From positions 124,001 through 188,000 of the forward strand of contig CAUJCX010000020.1 of the NCBI GenBank assembly GCA_963169235.1: DNA of 64,000 nucleotides. Direction: 5' to 3'. Shown here piece after piece: positions 34,304-45,751 of the stretch. Under the pieces are notes generated by a model, which did not search any database, was not told where the DNA came from, and saw nothing but the letters and a program-made list of their open reading frames with translations. The DNA comes from Actinomycetota bacterium. GTDB lineage: Bacteria > Actinomycetota > Thermoleophilia > Miltoncostaeales > Miltoncostaeaceae. Positions within the stretch are counted from its first letter, which is position 1. Every line of letters begins with the position of its first letter. Both the position numbers and the translations under genes were made by a program.

Positions 34304-34313
34304 GGGTCGAGCG

Positions 34314-35012
34314 TCAGGCGGCGACGGCGGTGAGGCTCTCGAGCCGCTCCAGCCGCGTGACGGCCGAGCGCAGCACCTGCGGCGCCTCGGTGAAGACGTC
34401 GCGACCGCTGTCGATCACCAGGAACCGCGCACGCGGGGCCCACACCGCCAGCTCGCGCTGGTGCGCGGCGGGCATGGCCTTGTCGTGTGCGGCGGCGATC
34501 ACCAGCGCCGGGGCCGACAGCTGCGACAGCGCCCCGCGCCAGTCGGGACGACCGCCGAGCGCCTCGGTGGCCAGGGCCCAGCCTTCGCGGTCACGCTCAC
34601 GCAGGGCACCGGCGACCCGGTCCCAGCGCTCGCGGCCCTCGGGCTCCTCGGCGCGCGGGCTGAGGCCCGTCAGCACGAGGCCGGCGACGAGGCCGGGGTG
34701 ACCCAGCGCGACGGCGAGCGCCGCGGCGGCGCCGAGGCCCTGACCGACGAGGATGGCGTTGCCGCCGTGGCTGGAGACCACGCGCGCGGCGTCGGATGCG
34801 ATGTCGTCGATGCTCCACGGGCCGTTGGGCGTGGGGGAGTCGCCGTGACCGCGCAGGTCAGGCGCGACGACGTGGCGCCCACCGCGGGCCAGGGGCCCCA
34901 GCGCCTTCATCGCCCGCGTTCCATCGCACGTCAGATCGTGCAGGCCTACCACGAGGATCCCCCCGCCCTTTTCGTGGACGTGGAGGTCGATTGCGGGTGG
35001 CAGTGAGGGCAT
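34314..35012 (-). CDS. Alpha/beta-hydrolase homologue lacking the catalytic serine and histidine
   Basis: A 232-residue alpha/beta-hydrolase fold. The core strands are there (HVVAPDLRGHGDS, APALVIAAAHDKAM), but the nucleophile elbow reads GQGLG (Gly92 where Ser is expected). The catalytic histidine of the usual GHxxxxEAP stretch is replaced (SGRDVFTEAP, Arg204). The acid Asp177 remains. It is therefore probably not a classical esterase; a binding, regulatory or non-hydrolytic role is more likely. It diverges from a complete hydrolase 145 bp away. ATG at 35012. Confidence 0.85.
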   Translation of the reverse strand: MPSLPPAIDLHVHEKGGGILVVGLHDLTCDGTRAMKALGPLARGGRHVVAPDLRGHGDSPTPNGPWSIDDIASDAARVVSSHGGNAILVGQGLGAAAALAVALGHPGLVAGLVLTGLSPRAEEPEGRERWDRVAGALRERDREGWALATEALGGRPDWRGALSQLSAPALVIAAAHDKAMPAAHQRELAVWAPRARFLVIDSGRDVFTEAPQVLRSAVTRLERLESLTAVAA

Positions 35013-35144
35013 TCGTGCGGAACCTCACAAATAGATGGTGGGCAGGACTATTTACCGGTGAATGTTAGAGCCGCACGGGTGTTGTGTCAACGGTCACGAC
35101 GGCCGTCTTCGCCGACCGTTCACCAGCGTCCGCGACGTCGCCGC

Positions 35145-35150
35145 TAGGCT
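35145..35150 (+). promoter_or_regulatory. TAGGCT box 6 nt before ATG (leaderless-type -10)
   Basis: TAGGCT ends 6 nt before the ATG at 35157, and no ribosome site is present. It fits the leaderless pattern seen elsewhere in the window. Confidence 0.4.
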
Positions 35151-35156
35151 TTCCCC

Positions 35157-35891
35157 ATGCCTGCCGGAACCGCACTGGTGCTGCTGCACCCCTTCCCCTT
35201 CGATGCCTCGTTCTGGGACGGCGCGATCGGCGCGCTGACCCGTGCCGACGTCTGCGCGTACGAGGCCCCGGGCTTCGGCGGGCGCCCCGTGCCCATCGGC
35301 TGGCAGATCGCCGACTGGGCCGACGACGTGGCCGACCGCATCGCGGCGACCGACGCGCGCTCGGCGGTCGTCTGCGGGCTCTCCATGGGCGGGTACGCGG
35401 CGCTGGCGCTGGCCGACCGCCGCCCCGAGGTGGTGGCCGGGCTGGTGCTGGCCGACACCCGGGCCGAGGCCGACACGCCCGACGCCCGCGCGGGCCGCGA
35501 CGCCGGCATCGCCCGCATCGAGGCCGGCGACTACGCAGGCTGGGCCGACGACCTGCTGGGCAAGGTGGTGTCCCCCACGGCGGCAGACGACGTCCGCGGC
35601 GCGCTGAGGATGCAGATGCGCCGGCAGGACGCCGCGGCCGTGTGCGAAGCGCTCAAGGCCCTGCGGGATCGTCCCGACCGCACCGGCGACCTGGCCCGCG
35701 TGACGGTGCCGACGCTGGTGGTGGTGGGCGCCGACGACGCGGTCACGCCGCCCGCGGCGGCGGCGACGCTGCACGAGGGCATCCCGGGCGCGCGGCTCGA
35801 GGTGCTGGCGGACGCCGGGCACCTGTCGGCCGCCGAGCGCCCCGAGGCGTTCGCCGCCGTCGTGGACGACTTCCTGAAGGGCCTCGGTTGA
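35157..35891 (+). CDS. Alpha/beta hydrolase
   Basis: A 244-residue hydrolase with complete triad signs: GLSMGG (Ser76), VVGADDAVTPP (Asp) and ADAGHLSAAERP (His). The N-terminal oxyanion strand is ALVLLHPFPFDASFW. It may hydrolyse an ester or C-C bond; the substrate is unknown. The stop forms a TTGA overlap with the downstream glycosyltransferase, so both are co-translated. It diverges from a serine-less homologue. Confidence 0.9.
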   Translation: MPAGTALVLLHPFPFDASFWDGAIGALTRADVCAYEAPGFGGRPVPIGWQIADWADDVADRIAATDARSAVVCGLSMGGYAALALADRRPEVVAGLVLADTRAEADTPDARAGRDAGIARIEAGDYAGWADDLLGKVVSPTAADDVRGALRMQMRRQDAAAVCEALKALRDRPDRTGDLARVTVPTLVVVGADDAVTPPAAAATLHEGIPGARLEVLADAGHLSAAERPEAFAAVVDDFLKGLG

Positions 35892-36667
35892 GCACCGCGG
35901 GCGGGGCCGCCCTGGGGGCCGTCTGGGTGGTGCTGCCGACCTACCAGGAGGCCGAGAACGTCGAGGCCATGCTGGCCGCGGTGCTCGGCGTCTTCGACCG
36001 CACAGGCATGGACGGCCACGTGCTGGTGGTGGACGACGGCTCCCCCGACGGCACGGCCGACCTGGCCGCGGCCGTGGCCACCCGCGACGGGCGCGTGGAG
36101 GTGCTGCGCCGCGCCGCCAAGGAGGGCATCGGCCCGGCGTACCGCGCGGGCTTCCGCCACGCCCTCGACCGCGGCGCCGACCGCGTGGTGGAGATGGACT
36201 GCGACTTCTCGCACGACCCCAACGACCTCCCCCGCGTGGTGGACGCCACGCGCGACGCCGACCTGGCGCTGGGCAGCCGCTACGTGGCCGGGGGCGGCGT
36301 GGCCCGGTGGGGCCTCGTGCGCCGCCTCATCTCCCGCGGCGGCTGCGTGTACGCCAAGCGCGTGCTGGGCGTCGACGTGGAGGACCTCACCGGCGGCTTC
36401 AAATGCTTCCGGCGCGCCGTGCTGGAGGCGATCCCGCTCGATCAGGTGGCCGCGGCGGGGTACGGGTTCCAGGTGGAGATGACGTACCGGGCGCTGCTCC
36501 TGGGCTTCCGGGTGGTGGAGGTGCCCATCACGTTCTCGGAGCGCGAGCGGGGCACGTCCAAGATGAGCCACCGCATCGTTCTGGAGGCCGCCGTGCTGGT
36601 GCCGAAGCTGCGGCGCACGCTGGGACGCCGGCGGCCGGTGACCTCACCGGGGCTCCGGCCCGGGTAG
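35888..36667 (+). CDS. Polyprenol monophosphomannose/glucose synthase (GT2)
   Basis: A 259-residue GT2 enzyme. The TTG start is set by the TTGA overlap with the hydrolase. Catalytic signatures are VVLPTYQEAENVEAML, VVDDGSPDGTADLA, VVEMDCDFSHDPNDLPRVV (metal-binding Asp-x-Asp in MDCD), GSRYVAGGGV and DLTGGFKCFRRAVL. It transfers mannose or glucose from a nucleotide sugar to polyprenyl phosphate at the cytosolic membrane face, giving the donor for extracytoplasmic GT-C enzymes. The C-terminal membrane domain of Ppm1-type enzymes is absent, so this is the soluble catalytic form. Confidence 0.93.
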   Translation: MSTAGGAALGAVWVVLPTYQEAENVEAMLAAVLGVFDRTGMDGHVLVVDDGSPDGTADLAAAVATRDGRVEVLRRAAKEGIGPAYRAGFRHALDRGADRVVEMDCDFSHDPNDLPRVVDATRDADLALGSRYVAGGGVARWGLVRRLISRGGCVYAKRVLGVDVEDLTGGFKCFRRAVLEAIPLDQVAAAGYGFQVEMTYRALLLGFRVVEVPITFSERERGTSKMSHRIVLEAAVLVPKLRRTLGRRRPVTSPGLRPG

Positions 36668-38509
36668 GCGCTCGCTGTGCGGGTCGAGGCGGGCCACCTG
36701 CCTCCACGCCGCCCGGGCCTCCCGCGCGCTGCGGGCACGCTCCGCCGCCGCCGCCAGGCGTGTCCACGCCTCCGGGTTGTCGGGCTGCCTGCGGGTGGCC
36801 TCGCGCAGCACCGCCCGCTCGCCCGCCGTGTCGCCCCCCGCCTGGCGGGCCCGGGCCTCGGCGAACAGCGGGTCGAGGGCCAGGGGGTTGAGCGACCCGG
36901 CCCGCTGCGCCGAGCGCAGGGCCGCGCTGGCGTCGCCGCGCACCAGGGCGTCCTCGGAGGCGAGCGCGGCCCGTGCGCTGAGGAACGGCAGCCACGCGGA
37001 CGCCACCAGCGCCGTGGCGGTGACGGCGAGCCCGGCGGCCGCCACCGTGCGCGCCGCGTGCGCCGCCGGGCGCGTCCGCCCCCGTCGGCGCGTCGCCACC
37101 ACGAGCCCCAGCGCCGCCGCCGCCGGGACGGCCGCGGCGGGCCACGACAGCACCCAGTCCGACTGGGCCTGGCCCAGCGCGGCCAGCGGCACGGCCGCGA
37201 GCCCCGGGGGCAGCGCCGACCAGCGACGCGTGATGCGCCACAGGCCCAGTCCCCACATGGCGCCCAGCAGCGCCACGCCCACCAGACCCGTGGCGGACGC
37301 CGCCTCCAGCCACATCTCGTGCGGGTCGCGCGTGGTCAGCAGGTCGTTGCCGTCGCGCCGCTCGCGCCGTTCGACCAGCGGGAACGAGCCCGCCCCGTTG
37401 CCGGCGACGGGCGCCGCGCGCCAGCCCCCGTACGCCTCGCACCACCACGCTCCGCGCTGGTTGCTCGACAGCGACGTCACCCGGGCGGTGGCGTTGTCGA
37501 CGAAACCCCGCCCGCAGTCCCACGTGGCGGGCTGCGCCAGCGCCACCGCCCCGGGTGCCGCGGCGCACGCCACCCCCAGCACCACCGCGACCCGTCGCGC
37601 CGCCCCCGCGCGCCCCGTGCCGCGGGGGATCGCGCGCATCGCGCGGGGGACCAGCCACGCCGCCGCCGCGGCCCCCGCCACGAGTGCCAGCCCGAACCGG
37701 GCGCCCGCCCCCGCGCGGGCCGATGCGTCCAGGCCGTCCGCGGTGAACGCGTCCGCGCTGAGCGCCACGACGACGGCCGGCACGGCACCCAGCGCGGCCG
37801 TGATGGCACGCCCGACCGCGGCGCGCGGCCGGTCGGCCGTCGCCAGCGTCAGCAGCACGGCCGTCGCCGCCGCCGCATAGCCACCACGCGAGAGCGTCAG
37901 CGCGACGGTGGCGATGCAGGCCGACGCCCACGCCGTCAGCCACGGCCCGGTGGGCAGGCCACGCGCGGTGCGGGGCCCGACCAGCGCGCCGGGCAGCGCC
38001 AGCGCCGCCACCAGCGCCAGCACGTTGGGGTGGCCAATCGGATCGGTGAGGCGCCCGTCGGCGCCGTCGACGCCCAGCAGGCCGGGCAGCGCCGCGGTGG
38101 CGAGCGCGGCCCCCACCGGAACCACCGCCGCCACCGACAGCGCCACGGGGAACGCGCGCACGGCGCGCGGCACGGCGACGGCCACCGCGGCGCCCACCGC
38201 GACGGCCGCGGCGACCATCGCGGCCCGGTTCGTCGCCAGCCAGGCGAGCCCCGCGTCGGGCGCCCAGACGGCCGACAGCCCGCTCCACGCCGCCAGACCC
38301 CACGCCGCCGCCAGCACGACCCGCGTGATGGCGTCGCCCCGGCGGGCGCCCTGCCACAGCGCCCAGGCGCCCAGGGGGGCGAGCACCATGAGCATCAGCA
38401 CGGCCCCCCGCGGGCCCGCGGTGCCGGGGTTGTTGCCGAGGTCCATCGCCCCGCCCCACGTGGTCGCGCACGCCCACGCCACCAGGCACGCGATGCCCAC
38501 CAGAGCCAC
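36644..38509 (-). CDS. O-antigen ligase-like membrane protein with TPR-like tail
   Basis: A 621-residue protein with ~12 hydrophobic segments. DPIGHPNVLALVAAL, LTLSRGGYAAAATA and GAGSFPLVER are the typical WaaL/RfaL pieces. HEMWLEAASATGLVGVALLG follows near residue 390. The last ~110 residues are soluble and helical with Ala/Arg/Asp repeats (AALRSAQRAGSLNPLALDPL, NPEAWTRLAAAAERA), like a tetratricopeptide tail. It probably ligates a polysaccharide or glycan unit on the outer face. The GTG start has no strong ribosome site. Its 3' end overlaps the upstream GT2 gene by 24 nt (convergent). Confidence 0.88.
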   Translation of the reverse strand: MALVGIACLVAWACATTWGGAMDLGNNPGTAGPRGAVLMLMVLAPLGAWALWQGARRGDAITRVVLAAAWGLAAWSGLSAVWAPDAGLAWLATNRAAMVAAAVAVGAAVAVAVPRAVRAFPVALSVAAVVPVGAALATAALPGLLGVDGADGRLTDPIGHPNVLALVAALALPGALVGPRTARGLPTGPWLTAWASACIATVALTLSRGGYAAAATAVLLTLATADRPRAAVGRAITAALGAVPAVVVALSADAFTADGLDASARAGAGARFGLALVAGAAAAAWLVPRAMRAIPRGTGRAGAARRVAVVLGVACAAAPGAVALAQPATWDCGRGFVDNATARVTSLSSNQRGAWWCEAYGGWRAAPVAGNGAGSFPLVERRERRDGNDLLTTRDPHEMWLEAASATGLVGVALLGAMWGLGLWRITRRWSALPPGLAAVPLAALGQAQSDWVLSWPAAAVPAAAALGLVVATRRRGRTRPAAHAARTVAAAGLAVTATALVASAWLPFLSARAALASEDALVRGDASAALRSAQRAGSLNPLALDPLFAEARARQAGGDTAGERAVLREATRRQPDNPEAWTRLAAAAERARSAREARAAWRQVARLDPHSERLPGPEPR

Positions 38510-38572
38510 AGGCCCGAGGGCGCTGCTGCTACGATCGGCGTCGCTTCCGGTCGTCCCGTCCCCGCGTCCTCG

Positions 38573-38998
38573 GTGGTTGTCCTGGCTCGTCGTCTGCTCG
38601 TCTCCCTGCTCGTCGCGGCCTGCGCGAGCCTAATCATTGCGGCGCCGTTGAGTGCGACCGGGCAGGACGTCATCAACGACTACATGAGCGGCCCCAACGG
38701 CGGTGGCACCATCGAGAGCTGCTACTCGCCCAAGGAGTTCCAGCAGGCGCTCGTCATCGCCCGGCGCGACAAGGCCCAGTACAGCGGGGCCGTCGAGACG
38801 ATCCAGGACAAGCAGGCCGAGTGCCGCAACCAGCCGGCCGCGTCCACCGTGCCCGCCAAGGAGTCCGGCGGCGGGTCGGCGATGCTGTGGGTGGTCGGTG
38901 GACTGCTGCTGGTGGCCGCGGTGGCCGCCGCCGCCGTCGTGGGGCGCAAGCGCCAGCACGACGACCAGTTCGCGGACGACGACAGCGACGACGAGTAG
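38573..38998 (+). CDS. Secreted/membrane protein of unknown function
   Basis: A 141-residue protein. The GTG at 38573 starts a signal peptide or anchor (LARRLLVSLLVAACASLIIA, then APLSA). A soluble part with one cysteine pair follows (ESCYSP, EC). It ends with a second membrane segment (AMLWVVGGLLLVAAVAAAAVVG) and an acidic C-terminus. It precedes signal peptidase I by 6 nt and is probably co-transcribed. No family was recognised. Confidence 0.65.
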   Translation: MVVLARRLLVSLLVAACASLIIAAPLSATGQDVINDYMSGPNGGGTIESCYSPKEFQQALVIARRDKAQYSGAVETIQDKQAECRNQPAASTVPAKESGGGSAMLWVVGGLLLVAAVAAAAVVGRKRQHDDQFADDDSDDE

Positions 38999-39004
38999 CG
39001 ACCG

Positions 39005-39580
39005 GTGCGGCGCTTCGCGCGCGAGCTCTTGCTGCCCGCCATGGTGGCCCTGGGTCTCGCCTTCGTGATCCAGAGCGCCGTGGCGAAGCCGTACGAGATC
39101 CCCACGGGGTCGATGATCCCGACCATCGAGGAACACGACCGGGTGATCGCGAACCGGCTGATCTACCGCTTCCGCGACGTCCGCCGCGGTGACGTCATCG
39201 TGTTCCAGCCGCCCCCGGCCGCGATCGAGACGTGCGGCCAGGCGGCCGGCAACGTGCCGTTCGTCAAGCGCGTCGTCGGCCTTCCGGGCGACGTGGTGCG
39301 CGTGGTCGATTCGGCCGTCACCATCGTGAACGGCCACCGCCTCGACCTCACCGGTCCGCACCGCGACCCGGCCCTGCAGCCCTACACGCGCCAGTTCGTG
39401 GCCGTGCCCGCCGACCACCTGCTGGTGCTGGGAGACAACCGCGACAACTCGTGCGACTCGAGCCAGTGGAAGTCGGCCGGCGGCAACCCCGCGGTCGACC
39501 CGTTCGTGCCCATGTCCAGCGTCATCGGCCAGGCCGAGGTGACGTACTGGCCGATCAACCGCTGGGGCTTCCTCAACTAG
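39005..39580 (+). CDS. lepB: Signal peptidase I
   Basis: A 191-residue membrane-bound serine protease that removes signal peptides from exported proteins. One N-terminal anchor (LLLPAMVALGLAFVIQS). The catalytic serine is in PTGSMIPT (Ser36), the lysine in FVKRVVGLPGD (Lys88), and box E is GDNRDNSCDS. Start is GTG 39005. The length is typical of the short actinobacterial/Gram-positive form. The window has several exported proteins it could process. Confidence 0.95.
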   Translation: MRRFARELLLPAMVALGLAFVIQSAVAKPYEIPTGSMIPTIEEHDRVIANRLIYRFRDVRRGDVIVFQPPPAAIETCGQAAGNVPFVKRVVGLPGDVVRVVDSAVTIVNGHRLDLTGPHRDPALQPYTRQFVAVPADHLLVLGDNRDNSCDSSQWKSAGGNPAVDPFVPMSSVIGQAEVTYWPINRWGFLN

Positions 39581-39758
39581 CCACGCACGCGCGGGCGCGG
39601 ACGGATTAACCCCGCTCTTTCCGGGGGCGTGGGGTGCCGCGGGGCGGTTCTGGCGGTCGGCGCGCTTGCCTCTTGTGTCGATCCGGGCAAGAATGCCGCC
39701 GCGGACGCTGAATATGGTGTCCAGGGCACGCAACTGACACCAGGGATAGCGTTTCGGA

Positions 39759-40395
39759 ATGATCTGTCCGTTCTGCGAACACACCGAGCACCGCGTCGTC
39801 GAGTCCCGCGTCTCCGACACGAAGGACGCCATCCGGCGCCGTCGGGAATGCCTCGAATGCAAGGGCCGGTTCACCACGTACGAGCGCGTCGAGGAGATCG
39901 CGATCACCGTGGTGAAGTCCAGCGGCGAGCGCGAGCCGTTCGACCGCGACAAGCTGTTCGCCGGCCTCCAGCGGGCGTGCCACAAGCGCTCGGTTCCGAC
40001 CGCGCTGTTGAGCATGGCCGTGCGCGACATCGAGGCCGAGCTGCGCAACCGGCTGCGACAGGAGGTCGGCAGCAAGGTCATCGGCGAGCTGGCGCTGCGG
40101 CGCCTGAAGGAGATCGACCAGGTGGCCTACGTGCGGTTCGCGTCGGTCTACCGGCAGTTCGCCGACGTGGAGGAGTTCGAGGAGGAGCTGTCCCGTCTGG
40201 AGCGCGAGCCCCCGTTGCCCCGCGGCCAGGCCGTGCTTGACGAACAGATGTTCGAGGCGCTTGACTTCCCCGTGCGGCCGTTCGGCCGGACGCGCCTGAG
40301 GGCGCTGCGGGGCGGGCGCGACGACTCCGGCACCACGGCGCCCGAGTCCACCGACGACAAGCAGTTGACACACACCGGATCCCGGGAGGTTCCCG

Positions 40396-40406
<11 letters not shown>
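39759..40406 (+). CDS. nrdR: Transcriptional repressor NrdR
   Basis: A 215-residue zinc-ribbon/ATP-cone repressor of ribonucleotide reductase genes. The ribbon cysteines are Cys3, Cys6, Cys31 and Cys34; the ATP-cone follows at ~49-139 (FDRDKLFAGLQRAC, RFASVYRQFADVEEF). It is ~60 residues longer than usual, with a basic and then Ser/Thr-rich C-terminal extension. The last 11 nt overlap the start of nrdJ. It senses dATP/ATP and represses nrd operons at NrdR boxes; no clear box was located here. Confidence 0.95.
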
Positions 40407-43185
<2,779 letters not shown>

Positions 43186-43214
43186 CCGCAGCCACGGTTC
43201 CACGGCACCCCCAC

Positions 43215-43240
43215 GGGGCCCGGCGCATCCGCCGGGCCCC
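43215..43240 (+). terminator. 11-bp perfect hairpin after nrdJ
   Basis: GGGGCCCGGCG (43215-43225) and CGCCGGGCCCC (43230-43240) pair completely around a 4-nt loop. It lies 30 bp downstream of the nrdJ stop. No U-tract follows. Confidence 0.8.
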
Positions 43241-43354
43241 ACGGGTATCGGGGCGGCGAGACGTCTTAACCGCACACCCACCGATCGGATGATGGCGATC
43301 CGGGGCAACCCGGGTACCCTTCCCGCAGCGGTATCTCATCCGACAAGGAGTCCC

Positions 43355-44104
43355 ATGAGCAGCCAGAGGCCCGACGAGGGCAACTTCCGCTACGAGCGCC
43401 CCATGCCGCCGCCGCCTCCTCCGGGGTACCACGGCACCACGGGATACACCGGGCCGGGTTCGACCAGCGCGGTCATCTCGCGTTCCGACACGCGGGCCGT
43501 GTTCGGCCAGGTGATGTTCATGGTGGCCATCGCGCTGGGCTTCACCGCCGGTGGCGCGTACATCGGCCGCGACCTGTCCACCGGCATCAGCTTCGTGGCC
43601 TGGGGCGGCGCGTTCGCGCTCATCCTGGGCATGTCGTTCGCCCGCAAGGCCCAGAAGGGCCAGCTGGGCATGGTGCTGCTGTACGGCGTCGCGCTGCTGC
43701 TGGGTATCTCGGTGGGTCCCGCCATGGCGGCGTACGCGTCGGCCCCGGGCGGCGGCACCATCATCGCGCAGGCGGCCGGCCTCACCGCGCTGTTCATCGG
43801 CGGTCTCGGCGCGTTCGGCTACGCCACCAAGCGCGATCTGTCGGGCCTGGGGCGCATCTGCTTCTGGGCACTTCTGGGCCTCATCGCGGCGTCCATCATC
43901 GCCATGTTCGTGGCGATCCCCGGCTTCAACATCCTGTGGTCGGTGATCGGCCTGGTGATCTTCGCCGGCTTCACGATGTTCGACTTCCAGCGCCTGCGTC
44001 ACGCCAGCGAGGACGACGCGGTGATGATCGCCCTCAGCATCTTCCTGGACGTGTTCAACGTGTTCCTCATGATCCTGAACCTGCTGGGCGCGACGCGCGA
44101 CTAG
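43355..44104 (+). CDS. Bax inhibitor-1/YccA family membrane protein
   Basis: A 249-residue protein with AAGGAG before ATG 43355. A Pro-rich cytosolic N-terminus (MPPPPPPGYHG) precedes about seven helices. The typical C-terminal motif is VIGLVIFAGFTMFDFQRLRHA, with DDAVMIALSIFLDVFNVFLMIL near the end. BI-1/YccA proteins are proton/calcium-leak-type membrane proteins or interact with FtsH in other bacteria. The in-frame ATG at 43289 lacks a ribosome site. Confidence 0.93.
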   Translation: MSSQRPDEGNFRYERPMPPPPPPGYHGTTGYTGPGSTSAVISRSDTRAVFGQVMFMVAIALGFTAGGAYIGRDLSTGISFVAWGGAFALILGMSFARKAQKGQLGMVLLYGVALLLGISVGPAMAAYASAPGGGTIIAQAAGLTALFIGGLGAFGYATKRDLSGLGRICFWALLGLIAASIIAMFVAIPGFNILWSVIGLVIFAGFTMFDFQRLRHASEDDAVMIALSIFLDVFNVFLMILNLLGATRD

Positions 44105-44126
44105 GCCCGCGACGCATGTGTCACCC

Positions 44127-44153
44127 CACCCGCGGGCCACACGCCCGCGGGTG
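44127..44153 (+). terminator. 11-bp perfect hairpin after YccA-family gene
   Basis: CACCCGCGGGC (44127-44137) and GCCCGCGGGTG (44143-44153) pair fully, with a 5-nt loop, 22 bp after the stop. The following gene starts only 19 bp further on, so it may act as a partial terminator or attenuator. Confidence 0.75.
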
Positions 44154-44171
44154 TGAGAATGTGGGCGCCTG

Positions 44172-44888
44172 ATGCTGGGCGCCGATCCCGTCTCGTTCTC
44201 CGTCGTGTTCGCTGCGGGCTTCGTCTCGTTCGCGTCGCCCTGCGTGCTGCCCCTGGTGCCCGGATACCTGGGCTTCGTGTCGGGCGTGGGCTTCGACGAC
44301 CTGGCCGACCAGCGCCGCGCGGTCACCGTCCCCACCGTGGCGTTCGTCGCCGGCATGGCGCTCGCGTTCACCGCGCTGGGCGCGTCGGTGGGCCTGTTCG
44401 GGGGCGTCGTCACCGATCATCGCCGCACCCTCGAGATCGTCGGCGGCGTGTTCGTGATCCTCATGGGCCTGGTGCTGCTGGGCCGGGGGCTGCCGATGTT
44501 CGTGCAGCGCGACCGGCGGGTGCACCTGGCCACACGCCCCACGACGCTGGCCGGGGCCGCGCTTGCCGGGGCGGCGTTCGGGGTGGGCTGGACGCCGTGC
44601 ATCGGTCCCACGCTGGGGGCCGCGCTGACGCTGGCCGCCCGCAGCGGCAGCGCCTGGCTGGGCGGTTCCCTGCTTCTGGTCTACGCCCTCGGCCTGGGCA
44701 TCCCGTTTCTGCTGGCCGGCCTGTTCTTCCAGCAGGCCACCCGCGCGATCGGAGGCCTCAAGCGCCACATCCGCGCCATCAACGTGGCCGGGTCCGTGGT
44801 GCTCATCATCTTCGGCGTGCTCATCCTCACCGGTGAGATGAGCCGCATCACGCAGGAACTCCAGCGACTCGGGACCCCCGCCCTGTGA
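44172..44888 (+). CDS. ccdA: CcdA/DsbD-type thiol-disulfide transmembrane protein
   Basis: A 238-residue membrane protein with six helices. The two redox-active cysteines characteristic of CcdA are in SPCVLPLVPGY (Cys24) and GWTPCIGPT. It passes reducing equivalents from cytosolic thioredoxin to extracytoplasmic partners, for cytochrome c maturation or disulfide handling. It ends in a GTGA overlap with lgt. The matching thioredoxin-like partner is not in the window. Confidence 0.9.
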   Translation: MLGADPVSFSVVFAAGFVSFASPCVLPLVPGYLGFVSGVGFDDLADQRRAVTVPTVAFVAGMALAFTALGASVGLFGGVVTDHRRTLEIVGGVFVILMGLVLLGRGLPMFVQRDRRVHLATRPTTLAGAALAGAAFGVGWTPCIGPTLGAALTLAARSGSAWLGGSLLLVYALGLGIPFLLAGLFFQQATRAIGGLKRHIRAINVAGSVVLIIFGVLILTGEMSRITQELQRLGTPAL

Positions 44889-45751
44889 TCTCACTGCTGC
44901 CCGACCTGTCCACCCTCGCGGCGTCCATCCCGGCGCCCGGGGGCAAGCAGTTCCACGTCGGCCCCCTTCTGATCCGCGCGTACGCCCTGTGCATGCTCGC
45001 CGGCATCGCCGCGGCCACGTGGATGACGCACCGCCGCTGGACCCGGCGGGGCGGCGACGGCGAGCTGGTGCTGGAGGTCGCCCTGTGGGGCAGCATCGCG
45101 GGCGTGCTGGGCGGGCGCCTGTACCACGTCATCACCAGCTGGAACGAGCTCGGCCCCGAGTGGTGGGCGCCGTTCGCGATCTGGAAGGGCGGCCTCGGCA
45201 TCTGGGGCGGCATCACGTGCGGCGTGCTGGCAGGCGCGTGGGTGGTGCACCGCGCGGGCATGTCCGTACCCCACTTCATGGACGCCGCCGCGCCCGGCAT
45301 CGTGCTGGGCCAGGCCATCGGCCGGCTGGGCAACTGGTTCAACCAGGAGCTCTTCGGCGGGCCGTCCAACCTGCCGTGGGCGCTGGAGGTGGACCCCGCG
45401 TACCGCCCGGCCGGCGAGGCCGACCAGGCTACGTTCCACCCGACGTTCGCGTACGAGGGGCTGTGGAACCTGGCGACGTGCGCGGTGCTGCTGTACCTGG
45501 GGCATCGCTACCGCACCCGGCTGCGCGCCCCCGCGCTGTTCTGCCTGTACGTCGCGCTCTACACGCTGGGCCGCGTGTTCTGGGAGCTCCTGCGCGTGGA
45601 TCCGTCCAACCACATCCTGGGCCAGCGCATCAACTTCTGGGTGTCGCTGATCGTGTTCGCCGGGGCCGTGGTGGCGTTCGTGATGGTGCAGCGGCGCGGT
45701 CCCGCCCACGACGCCGACCTGCCCATCCGCCGACCGACGAGGACCGCATGA
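44885..45751 (+). CDS. lgt: Prolipoprotein diacylglyceryl transferase
   Basis: A 288-residue membrane enzyme that transfers diacylglycerol from phosphatidylglycerol to the lipobox cysteine of prelipoproteins. The Lgt signature is GRLGNWFNQELFGGP, with AYALCMLAGIAAATWMTHRR in the N-terminus and ALYTLGRVFWELLRVD in the C-terminus. Start GTG is set by GTGA overlap with the ccdA-like gene. It ends in an ATGA overlap with the glgB-like gene. Substrates in this window include the lipoprotein at 62659-63939. Confidence 0.95.
   Translation: MISLLPDLSTLAASIPAPGGKQFHVGPLLIRAYALCMLAGIAAATWMTHRRWTRRGGDGELVLEVALWGSIAGVLGGRLYHVITSWNELGPEWWAPFAIWKGGLGIWGGITCGVLAGAWVVHRAGMSVPHFMDAAAPGIVLGQAIGRLGNWFNQELFGGPSNLPWALEVDPAYRPAGEADQATFHPTFAYEGLWNLATCAVLLYLGHRYRTRLRAPALFCLYVALYTLGRVFWELLRVDPSNHILGQRINFWVSLIVFAGAVVAFVMVQRRGPAHDADLPIRRPTRTA

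Larger units (their letters stand above)
33959..34313. other. 355-bp gene-free region upstream of lysE-type gene
   Basis: Contains the palindrome at 34011-34028, a CCACCGC/GCGGTGG hairpin at 34161-34179 and the terminator of the hydrolase homologue at 34271-34303. No coding frame with domain character was seen. The part between 34030 and 34150 has mixed composition and no recognisable feature. Confidence 0.5.

Noticed and set aside
36677-38998. 773-codon plus-strand frame across the O-antigen-ligase-like gene
   Set aside because: Only the last 142 codons (from 38573) have protein-like features; the rest is the shadow of the real minus-strand gene.
39581-39758. Cobalamin riboswitch or NrdR box before nrdR-nrdJ
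   Set aside because: Looked for B12-box and ACAC-type NrdR patterns. Only a GGTGTC/GACACC inverted repeat (39716-39721, 39736-39741) is present, which is not enough.
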